37,240 nucleotides of DNA from Granulicella sp. S156 (GTDB taxonomy: Bacteria; Acidobacteriota; Terriglobia; Terriglobales; Acidobacteriaceae), in assembly GCF_009766105.1 (NCBI RefSeq), contig NZ_LMUH01000013.1, positions 587,149 to 624,388 on the forward strand, in the 5' to 3' direction. Position numbers and translations under genes: made by a program. The notes under the pieces were generated by a model. The model was not told the origin of the DNA. It did not search any database and was given only the letters and a program-made list of their open reading frames with translations. The number at the start of each line of letters is the position of its first letter. The stretch's first letter is position 1. This document shows positions 31,103 to 37,240 of the stretch, in pieces.

Positions 31103-31444
31103 ATGAGTCAGGCAGCGCCCCCCGAGGCCGCCGGTGTATCACTAGCCGAGGTTCAGCATGTCGCCGATCTCGCCAACCTTGAGCTCACTGCCCAGGAGCT
31201 TCCGCGCATGGCGCGCGACCTGAACGCGATCCTCGGACATATTGCAGAGTTGAGCGAACTCGACACCACCAACGTTCCGCCCATGGCGCAGGTCGCTGAG
31301 ATGCTCGGCATAACCCCTGCCACGCACGGCGAATCGCTGCGTGTCGACGCGGTGAAACCTTCAGTTGACCGCACCGCCGTCATGGCCGAAGCCCCCGAGA
31401 CCGATGGACGCTTCTTCAAGGTTCCGAAGGTCATTGAACGATAA
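31103..31444 (+). CDS. gatC: Asp-tRNA(Asn)/Glu-tRNA(Gln) amidotransferase subunit C
   Basis: The 113-residue subunit belts the GatAB complex that converts mischarged Glu-tRNA(Gln) or Asp-tRNA(Asn) to the correct amide form. The conserved N-terminal pattern LAEVQHVADLANLELTAQEL and the middle LNAILGHIAELSELDTTNVP are present, with the end RFFKVPKVIER. It has a longer, Ala/Pro-rich N-terminus than typical GatC. It is followed by gatA after 61 bases that hold a tandem repeat. gatB is not in the window, as it is often encoded elsewhere in acidobacteria. Confidence 0.95.
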   Translation: MSQAAPPEAAGVSLAEVQHVADLANLELTAQELPRMARDLNAILGHIAELSELDTTNVPPMAQVAEMLGITPATHGESLRVDAVKPSVDRTAVMAEAPETDGRFFKVPKVIER

Positions 31445-31450
31445 AGAAAA

Positions 31451-31488
31451 ATAAGCAGAAACGTAATAGATAAGCAGAAACGCAATAA
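31451..31488 (+). repeat. Two tandem 19-bp repeats between gatC and gatA
   Basis: ATAAGCAGAAACGTAATAG (31451-31469) is directly followed by ATAAGCAGAAACGCAATAA (31470-31488), with two differences. It sits in the AT-rich spacer just before the AAGGAG of gatA. It may be a duplication or a regulatory leader. No function is established. Confidence 0.8.
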
Positions 31489-31505
31489 GGAGAGCCACGT
31501 ACCCC

Positions 31506-32960
31506 ATGGCCGAAGCACTGCAACTTGAAACTCTCTCGCTCTCCGCAGCTCGCACAGCTGTCGTCGAGGGCCGCGTCTCCGCCGCAGCGCTTGCCGCTGA
31601 GCACTACGAGCGCATCGCAACCGTCGATCCTCAGATCAACAGCTATCTCGCTCTGAGCCGCGAGCGCGCCATGGCCCAGGCCGAGCGTGTGGACACCGCG
31701 GCGAAGACCGGTGAATCGCTGGGGCCGCTGGCCGGCGTCCCCATTGGTATCAAGGATGTGCTGGCGATGCGCGGCGCTCCCGCGACCGCCGGTTCCCTCA
31801 TCCTCAAGGGTTACCATCCGCCCTACGACGCCACCGTCGTTGCGAAGCTCGAAGCGGCCGGTGCCGTGCTGCTCGGTAAGCTCAACTGCGACGAGTTCGC
31901 GATGGGCTCCTCGAACGAGAACTCTGCCTATGGTCCGGTCCACAATCCTCGTGCGCTCGATCGCGTTCCCGGCGGATCGTCCGGTGGCTCCGCGGCTTCT
32001 GTTGCCGCGGGTCTGTGCGTGGCATCGCTCGGCACCGATACTGGTGGCTCCATCCGCCAGCCGGCAGCCTTCTGTGGAGTCGTCGGGGTGTTGCCGACCT
32101 ACGGCCGCGTCTCGCGCTACGGTCTCATCGCATTCGCTTCCTCGCTCGACCGTGTCGGTCCTTTCACGCGCTCGGTTGCCGATGCGGCGACCATGCTCGA
32201 AGTGCTCGCCGGGCCCGACAATCTGGATGCCACGTCCTCCACACAGCCCGTCGCCAACTACAGTGCCGAAGCCGCGAAGCCGGTTGCGGGTCTCCGCATC
32301 GGCGTTCCCGAGGAGTACTTCGGCGAAGGCCTCGATCCGGAGATTCGCGCCGCCATCGAAAAGGTGCTCGACGATCTGGGTGCCGCCGGTTGCAGCATCC
32401 ACAAGGTCTCACTGCCGCACACACGCTACGCCGTGCCGACCTACTATGTGATCGCAACAGCCGAGGCCAGCTCCAACCTCTCGCGCTTCGATGGCGTTCG
32501 CTACGGCCTGCGTGCGGAAGATGCCAACACACTGGCCGCGATGTTCCGCAAGTCGCGCGACGAGGGCTTCGGCGCCGAGGTCAAGCGCCGCATTCTGCTC
32601 GGCACCTATGCACTCTCAGCGGGCTACTACGACGCGTACTACCGTAAAGCACAGCAGGTCCGCACGCTGCTGACGCGCGACTTCCTCACCGCCTTCGCGC
32701 AGGTCGATGCCATCGTTTGCCCGGTGACTCCGACACCCGCCTTCAAGCTCGGCGAGAAGACCGACGACCCGATCCAGATGTACCTCGAGGACATCTACTC
32801 GGTGGCGGCATCGCTGGCAGGTATCTGCGGCATGAGCGTGCCCTGCGGAACGACGCAGGCCGGGCTGCCGATCGGCGTGCAGATTCTCGGCAAGCACTTC
32901 GACGAGGGAACCATGCTGCGCGTTGGAACTGCCGTGGAAGTGGCGCAGGCGGGTCGTTAG
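31506..32960 (+). CDS. gatA: Asp-tRNA(Asn)/Glu-tRNA(Gln) amidotransferase subunit A
   Basis: The 484-residue amidase releases ammonia from glutamine and passes it to GatB. The catalytic triad Lys-cisSer-Ser is visible as K83 (GIKDVL), S158 (VPGGSSGGSAAS) and S182 (GTDTGGSIRQPA). The C-terminus includes DAIVCPVTPTPAFKLGEKTD and GLPIGVQILGKHFDEGTMLR, diagnostic of GatA. ATG 31506 is 13 bases after GGAG, a long spacing that suggests moderate initiation. It completes the dciA-gatC-gatA run. Length and motifs are normal. Confidence 0.97.
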   Translation: MAEALQLETLSLSAARTAVVEGRVSAAALAAEHYERIATVDPQINSYLALSRERAMAQAERVDTAAKTGESLGPLAGVPIGIKDVLAMRGAPATAGSLILKGYHPPYDATVVAKLEAAGAVLLGKLNCDEFAMGSSNENSAYGPVHNPRALDRVPGGSSGGSAASVAAGLCVASLGTDTGGSIRQPAAFCGVVGVLPTYGRVSRYGLIAFASSLDRVGPFTRSVADAATMLEVLAGPDNLDATSSTQPVANYSAEAAKPVAGLRIGVPEEYFGEGLDPEIRAAIEKVLDDLGAAGCSIHKVSLPHTRYAVPTYYVIATAEASSNLSRFDGVRYGLRAEDANTLAAMFRKSRDEGFGAEVKRRILLGTYALSAGYYDAYYRKAQQVRTLLTRDFLTAFAQVDAIVCPVTPTPAFKLGEKTDDPIQMYLEDIYSVAASLAGICGMSVPCGTTQAGLPIGVQILGKHFDEGTMLRVGTAVEVAQAGR

Positions 32961-33017
32961 AGCGGCTACACGTTAGATATATCCGAGAATGTTTGTTTTT
33001 TACGTCACCTCAGAGCT

Positions 33018-33183
33018 GTCATCCTGAGCGAAGTCGAAGGACCCCGAAGCCTTATACTTCGCCGATAAAGTCTGCACCTTTTCCACCTCGAACACCCTGC
33101 CTCAGACTCTTCGGTTGAAAAGAGTCAAGGGCACAGAGGGGAAAATAGCTGCATCGGGGTCCTTCGGCTTCGCTCAGGATGAC
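33018..33183. repeat. Inverted pair of GTCATCCTGAGCGAAG repeats
   Basis: A 30-base unit at 33018-33047 (GTCATCCTGAGCGAAGTCGA, then AGGACCCCGA) recurs inverted at 33154-33183 with 29 of 30 bases matching. They flank a 106-base spacer upstream of the TonB-dependent receptor gene. This is the same kind of repeat as at 25341, dispersed in intergenic gaps. Confidence 0.8.
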
Positions 33184-33234
33184 AAATTTTTGGTGGATCA
33201 AACAAGAGCAGATTTGTGGTGGGAGCCTGTAAGT

Positions 33235-35283
33235 ATGCGTCGTCTTCTCTATATTGCTGCGTCCCTCGCCATCACTCTCCACGCAACGGCCCAGCAATCG
33301 ACCACGCCCGCAACAATACCTCCCGTCACGCAATCGATCACCGTTACCGCCGATCGCGGCCTCGTGGGCATCAACGACTCTGCGACCAGCACAGCGATCC
33401 TCTCGCAGCAACAGCTCGAGCAGGCCCCCGGACTTGCGCTCGACGACAGTCTCCACTCCGTCGCGGGCTTTCAGCTCTTTCGTCGCACAAGCTCCTGGAC
33501 TGCGAACCCTACCTCGCAAGGCCTCAGCCTGCGCGGGCTTGGCAGCACCGGCGCGAGCCGCACCCTGGTGGTCAGCGACCAGGTGCCGCTCACCGACCCC
33601 TTCGGCGGCTGGGTGCATTGGAACGAGACACCCGAGCTGGCCATCCAGCAGGTACAACTTCTGCGTGGCGGCTCTGCCGATCTGTACGGCTCCAGCGCCA
33701 TCGGCGGAGTCATCGATGTGGTGCCCGTCGAGCCGCTTCAGGGACACCCCTTCCTCTTCTCGGCGGACGCCTTGGGTGCGACCGAAAACACCGGTGTGGG
33801 AGACGCTCTGCTGGCCACCGCAACCCGTCGCATCGCGGCTCTGGCAGCCTTCAGCATGGTCGATAACGGCGGCTACATCACAACGGCTCCCGCCCTTCGC
33901 GGCTCGGTCGATATTCCTACCAACGTTGTCAGCGAGAGCGGCCGCTTTGAACTGCGGACACCCGCAGAGCTGCACGGCATCGACGCGTTTCTGCGCGGCA
34001 ATGTAATGAACGAATCGCGCATCAATGGAACGCCGTTGCAGACCAATGCCGCGCGCCTCTGGCGTTATATCGGCGGGGCTGACTCCGACTCCAGCTTCGG
34101 GCATGGAGTGCTGCGGGTGTACGGTTCGCGCGAGGGCTATCGCCAGGGATTTTCCTCCATCGCCACGGATCGCGACTCCGAAAAGCTCACCAAGCTGCAA
34201 CACGTCCCCACGGACGAGTTCGGCTTCGCGCTGCAAGGCTCACGAACTCTGCCGCGCGCTGTTACAGCGGCTCTCGGTCTCGATCTGCGCGACATCCGCT
34301 CGACCGACGATGAGTTGGCGACCGCGACCTCAGTCACTACCAGCACCAGCGCTCGCCAGCGTGAGACGGGCGGCTATGCGGATGCCGTCTGGCAGCCGCG
34401 CAACTGGCTGCTCTCGGGTTCCATTCGCGTCGACTCCTTTCGCACCTTCGATGGGCGGCAGACGCTTTCGAATGCACCACGAGTCACGCCACAGCCCGAG
34501 ATCGACGAGCTTGTCGCCAGCCCTCGCCTCGGTCTGGTGCGGCAGCTCCCCCATGGAATCGCGCTCACGGCAACGGCCTTCCGCGCCTTTCGCGGGCCGA
34601 CGCTGAACGAGCTCTATCGCACCAGTCAGGTAGGCCAGCAGACCACACTGGCCAACTCGTCACTGCTCGCCGAGCGCGCTACAGGCTTTGAATTCGGTGG
34701 CAACTTTACTTTGAGACATCTCGGCAGTCTGCGTTCCACCTACTTCTGGACCGAGGTCAATCGGCCGATCTCTGCTGTTCTGCTCAGCCAGACTGCAACC
34801 ACGCAGACGCTGCAACGCCAGAATCTCGGCCAGATTCGCAGCCGCGGCATGATGCTCGAAGCGCAGTCCGAACGCTGGCACGGCCTCGACACCACCTTCG
34901 GCTATCAACTCGCCGTGGCGACGGTTACGGCCTTCAACTCCAGCAGCCCTGCGCAGACCAACCTTACGGGCAAATGGATTCCAGAGGTCCCGCGCGAATC
35001 CGTTACGGCAACCGCGAACTACGCCGCCTCTCACATCGCCAACTTCCACCTCATCGCCAGCTACACCGGGCAGGAGTTCGACGATGCCCAGAACCAATTC
35101 CTGCTGCATCCTTACGCACGCTTCGATCTCTCAGCGGACCGTAACCTCATCCATGGCCTGTCGATCTTTGCCGGTGCGCAGAACCTTCTGAACCGCAGCA
35201 TCGACGCCGGCCGTACGCCGATCCTGACCCTAGCCCCACCCCGCCTGGTGCAGGCAGGACTTCGCTACAACCTCAGCCGCTGA
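33235..35283 (+). CDS. TonB-dependent outer-membrane receptor
   Basis: The 682-residue outer-membrane receptor imports a ligand such as siderophore, vitamin or carbohydrate, powered by TonB. A signal peptide (MRRLLYIAASLAITLHATAQ) precedes a TonB-box-like ITVTADRG. The plug domain is at about 35-150, with GLSLRGLGSTGASRTLVVSD, QQVQLLRGGSADLYGSSAIG and GVIDVV. The rest is a beta-barrel ending PPRLVQAGLRYNLSR. It lacks a C-terminal aromatic residue, common in this phylum. ATG 33235 was chosen because GGGAG precedes it and the signal peptide starts there; the longer frame from 33115 is the repeat. No binding partner is next door, so the substrate is unknown. Confidence 0.92.
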   Translation: MRRLLYIAASLAITLHATAQQSTTPATIPPVTQSITVTADRGLVGINDSATSTAILSQQQLEQAPGLALDDSLHSVAGFQLFRRTSSWTANPTSQGLSLRGLGSTGASRTLVVSDQVPLTDPFGGWVHWNETPELAIQQVQLLRGGSADLYGSSAIGGVIDVVPVEPLQGHPFLFSADALGATENTGVGDALLATATRRIAALAAFSMVDNGGYITTAPALRGSVDIPTNVVSESGRFELRTPAELHGIDAFLRGNVMNESRINGTPLQTNAARLWRYIGGADSDSSFGHGVLRVYGSREGYRQGFSSIATDRDSEKLTKLQHVPTDEFGFALQGSRTLPRAVTAALGLDLRDIRSTDDELATATSVTTSTSARQRETGGYADAVWQPRNWLLSGSIRVDSFRTFDGRQTLSNAPRVTPQPEIDELVASPRLGLVRQLPHGIALTATAFRAFRGPTLNELYRTSQVGQQTTLANSSLLAERATGFEFGGNFTLRHLGSLRSTYFWTEVNRPISAVLLSQTATTQTLQRQNLGQIRSRGMMLEAQSERWHGLDTTFGYQLAVATVTAFNSSSPAQTNLTGKWIPEVPRESVTATANYAASHIANFHLIASYTGQEFDDAQNQFLLHPYARFDLSADRNLIHGLSIFAGAQNLLNRSIDAGRTPILTLAPPRLVQAGLRYNLSR

Positions 35284-35307
35284 CGGACTGGCAACGACGC
35301 GAGCGGA

Positions 35308-35368
35308 TTGTTGTTGCCGTTGTCTTTGCTGTTGCTATTGTTTTTGCGTTGCTGTTGTTCTTGTTTTT
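35308..35368 (+). repeat. T-rich low-complexity tract after the receptor gene
   Basis: The stretch TTGTTGTTGCCGTTGTCTTT and onward is an imperfect TTG/TTGCTG tandem. It lies 25 bases after the stop and directly before the inverted repeat at 35361. It might aid termination or be a slipped microsatellite; no gene is supported. Confidence 0.6.
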
Positions 35369-35560
35369 CTGGTTTGTCATTCCGAGCGCAGCGAGCGAAC
35401 CTGCTGTCTCCCGCTTTTTGCCCGTGTGAGCGCAAAAGTTATGCGCCAATACAAGCTGTGTCCTTCCAGTTCTGGCTTACATGTTTTTGGGTAATGCGAA
35501 CGAAGAACGGGAGAAAGCAGGTTCGCTCGCTGCGCTCGGAATGACAAACCAGAAAAACAA
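35361..35560. repeat. 53-bp inverted repeat in the intergenic gap
   Basis: Arms 35361-35413 and 35508-35560 are inverted with 52 of 53 bases matching (core TCATTCCGAGCGCAGCGAGC). The 94-base spacer codes for nothing recognisable. The arm core is similar in style to the GTCATCCTGAGCGAAG element. The transcript could fold into a very long hairpin. With the T-rich tract this accounts for most of the 430-base gap from 35284 to 35713; I see no gene in the remaining bases. Confidence 0.85.
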
Positions 35561-35713
35561 CGACAAACCCCTTTGTCGCGGCGATATATTCCTGCTCAAC
35601 CCACAATCCCACCGCTTACCCAACCCCTCCCGAAAAGTTGCGCGCAACCCCTCGCCGCAACCTGCGTTTATCTGAATGCACGGCAGTTATGAAGGCAGTG
35701 CAGGAGGCACATC

Positions 35714-36037
35714 ATGACGCTATCAAACATCACCGCGAAGCTCACTTCCATGAAGTCCAGCACAGTCCGAATCCTCGCAGCGGCAACGCTGGCAGGTGCA
35801 ACCCTCATCGCAGCGGCCCCCGCTGCTCAGGCTCAACGTATCGTCGTCGGCATCGGTGCCCCCGGGTACTATGCTCCGGCTCCCCCCGTAGTCTACGGTT
35901 ACGGCTACCCCGGCTACTATGGCCCTCGCTACTACGGCTATGGCTATGGCTACGGCTGGCGTGGTGGCTACGGTCGTGGTTACTACGGCCACGGCTACTA
36001 TGGTCGCGGTGGGTATGGCCGCGGCTTCCGTCGCTAA
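35714..36037 (+). CDS. Secreted Gly/Tyr-rich small protein
   Basis: The 107-residue product has a signal peptide (hydrophobic VRILAAATLAGATLIAAAPA, cleavage after AQA) and a mature part composed almost only of Gly, Tyr, Arg and Pro. It repeats GYGYPGYYGPRYYGYGYGYG, WRGGYGRGYYGHGYYGRG, ending FRR. Such low-complexity proteins occur as secreted or envelope-associated structural proteins; there is no enzyme domain. AGGAGG before ATG 35714 makes the start certain; internal ATG 35750 is possible for the signal peptide. A strong terminator follows. Function is unknown, but Tyr-rich repeats suggest adhesion or cross-linking. Confidence 0.8.
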   Translation: MTLSNITAKLTSMKSSTVRILAAATLAGATLIAAAPAAQAQRIVVGIGAPGYYAPAPPVVYGYGYPGYYGPRYYGYGYGYGWRGGYGRGYYGHGYYGRGGYGRGFRR

Positions 36038-36054
36038 CTCATTGACGTTCGCGA

Positions 36055-36083
36055 GGCCGCCCCTTCCTGGGGCGGCCTTGTCG
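36055..36083 (+). terminator. Intrinsic terminator of the Gly/Tyr-rich gene
   Basis: GGCCGCCCC, loop TTCCT, GGGGCGGCC forms a perfect 9-bp G+C stem about 20 bases after the stop, followed by TTGTCGTT. Confidence 0.8.
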
Positions 36084-36151
36084 TTAAAGTAGCCCGTGTC
36101 ATATTCTGGCGCGTCCGGTCAGACAGATTATGCGATACCATTCTCTACACT

Positions 36152-37240
36152 ATGGATCGTCGCGATTTACTCAAGCTCTCCCCCCTCGCCCTCGCCTCCA
36201 CCATCGGCCATATCGCTTTAGCCGAATCCCCCACGCCTGCTGCCACGGAGGCGCTCTTCAACGTCCGCACCTATGGCGCGACGGGAGACGGCAAGACAGT
36301 AGACACACCCGCGATCAATAAGGCCATTGGGTCCGTCGCAGCCGCTGGCGGAGGCACGCTGATTTTCCCGGCAGGGACCTATGTATGCTTCACAATCCAT
36401 CTGCGCAGCAACGTCGATTTCTATCTCTCGCGCGGCTGCACCATCCTCGCCGCCGACTCCCCCAGGCCCGGTGAGGCTACCGGCTATAACGGTGGCACGT
36501 ACGACGCAGCCGAACCCAACGCGCCCTGGGAGAGCTACCAGGACTACGGCCACAACCACTGGCGCAACTCGCTCTTCTACGGCGAGAACATCGACAACTT
36601 CTCCGTCCTTGGCCCGGGCCTCATCCACGGTGCTGGTCTCTCCTGCGGTGCGAACGCGCGCGAGGCTCAGCTCAAGGAGCTCTCGCCGCGTGGCCCCGGT
36701 ACCCGCTTCGTCGCCGAGCAGGCTGGTGTCGGCAACAAGACCTTCGCGCTCAAAAACTGCCACAACGTTCTTCTGCGCGATTTCTCGGTTATCAAGGGCG
36801 GTCACTTCGCTGTGCTTGCTACCGGCGTCGACAACCTCACCCTCGACAACCTGCTGATCGACACCGACCGGGACGGCTTCGACATCGATTGCTGCCGCAA
36901 CGTGCGTGTCACCAACTGCACGGTCAACTCGCCCTGGGACGACGCTATCTGCCCGAAGTCCAGTTACGCTCTGGGCTACGCGCGCTCTACGGACAACGTG
37001 ACCATTGCAAATTGTTTTGTGAGCGGAAGCTATGAGCTCGGCACTGTGATCGCCGGGACCTGGAAGAAGTTTCCTGACACGGTAAAGGTCACGCGCAACG
37101 GCCGCATCAAGTGCGGCACGGAGTCCAACGGCGGCTTCCGCAATATCACCATCTCGAACTGTGTCTGCGAGGGCTCTAAAGGAATCTCCCTGGAGACCAG
37201 CGACGGCGCTCTGCTCGAAGACATCGCCATCTCCAACATC
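36152..37240 (+). CDS. GH28 polygalacturonase-like protein, 3' end beyond window
   Basis: An open frame of 363 codons runs to the window edge without a stop. It begins MDRRDLLKLSPLALASTIGH, a twin-arginine-type signal (RRDLLK), so export by Tat is likely. FNVRTYGATGDGKTVDTPAI and AAGGGTLIFPAGTYVCFT are the family's N-terminal blocks. The right-handed beta-helix follows, with DTDRDGFDIDCCRNVRVTNC, SPWDDAI (catalytic Asp pair) and GTESNGGFRNITISNC. This matches glycoside hydrolase family 28, which cleaves galacturonan or rhamnogalacturonan in plant cell walls. No Shine-Dalgarno is visible before the ATG, so the start is tentative. The last coils lie outside the window. Confidence 0.88.
   Translation, partial: MDRRDLLKLSPLALASTIGHIALAESPTPAATEALFNVRTYGATGDGKTVDTPAINKAIGSVAAAGGGTLIFPAGTYVCFTIHLRSNVDFYLSRGCTILAADSPRPGEATGYNGGTYDAAEPNAPWESYQDYGHNHWRNSLFYGENIDNFSVLGPGLIHGAGLSCGANAREAQLKELSPRGPGTRFVAEQAGVGNKTFALKNCHNVLLRDFSVIKGGHFAVLATGVDNLTLDNLLIDTDRDGFDIDCCRNVRVTNCTVNSPWDDAICPKSSYALGYARSTDNVTIANCFVSGSYELGTVIAGTWKKFPDTVKVTRNGRIKCGTESNGGFRNITISNCVCEGSKGISLETSDGALLEDIAISNI

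Noticed and set aside
31431..32402. Minus-strand ORF of 323 codons opposite gatA
   Set aside because: Antisense shadow caused by GC-rich codon bias; gatA is certain.
33115..33234. N-terminal extension of the TonB-dependent receptor frame
   Set aside because: This part translates the inverted repeat; the signal peptide starts at 33235.
33052..34236. Minus-strand ORF of 394 codons opposite the TonB-dependent receptor
   Set aside because: It is a shadow of the receptor gene, with no homology or ribosome site; the plus frame has signal peptide and plug motifs.
35308..35544. Plus-strand ORF over the T-rich tract and inverted repeat
   Set aside because: The poly-Leu/Cys translation is a product of the microsatellite; no start signal or homology.

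Overview
The window is a GC-rich, gene-dense bacterial chromosomal segment. The protein families and intergenic repeats look most like an Acidobacteriota genome of the Terriglobia/Acidobacteriaceae type (Granulicella, Edaphobacter or Terriglobus relatives). This is inferred from recognised families: futalosine-pathway MqnC, HemY-type oxidase, acidobacterial secreted proteins, a TonB-dependent receptor, GatCA and IS481-type elements. No rRNA or tRNA gene was seen to confirm it.

Layout. 1-3.6 kb: the 3' end of pyruvate kinase, a four-helix-bundle (23S IVS-type) gene flanked by inverted repeats, then a divergent TetR regulator and an isochorismatase-like/DHA2 efflux pair separated by two copies of a palindromic operator. 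3.6-7.5 kb: two secreted proteins facing away from a LytS/LytTR two-component pair. 7.5-8.5 kb: an IS481-type transposase remnant and two small uncharacterised genes. 8.8-14.3 kb: mutL, a large winged-helix/disordered basic protein, cmk and a cold-shock gene with a hairpin-rich 3' region. 14.4-18.5 kb: an acidobacterial lipoprotein, an MFS transporter whose last codons lie inside the left end of an apparently complete IS481-family element, and a long palindromic repeat directly abutting that element.

18.5-24.1 kb is a minus-strand run: hemY, mqnC, a VOC protein, an AbrB/PIN toxin-antitoxin pair behind a perfect 14-bp inverted repeat, and a cellulose-synthase-like GT2 that appears to start at a CTG codon. 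24.2-30.8 kb is a plus-strand surface-glycan region: VOC protein, hexapeptide acyltransferase, DPD-type glycosyltransferase, two GT9 heptosyltransferase-like enzymes, a GmhB-like phosphatase and an undecaprenyl-phosphate sugar transferase. It runs into dciA, gatC and gatA. The end holds a TonB-dependent receptor, a Gly/Tyr-rich secreted protein and the start of a GH28 polygalacturonase-like enzyme cut by the window edge.

Together these suggest a Gram-negative soil heterotroph that makes a complex envelope glycan, takes up substrates through an outer-membrane receptor and degrades plant polysaccharide. No CRISPR array, prophage or clear defence island was seen. The most distinctive features are DNA-level: IR-flanked cassettes, three long inverted-repeat elements in intergenic gaps, an IS that defines a host gene's C-terminus, and a probable non-AUG start.
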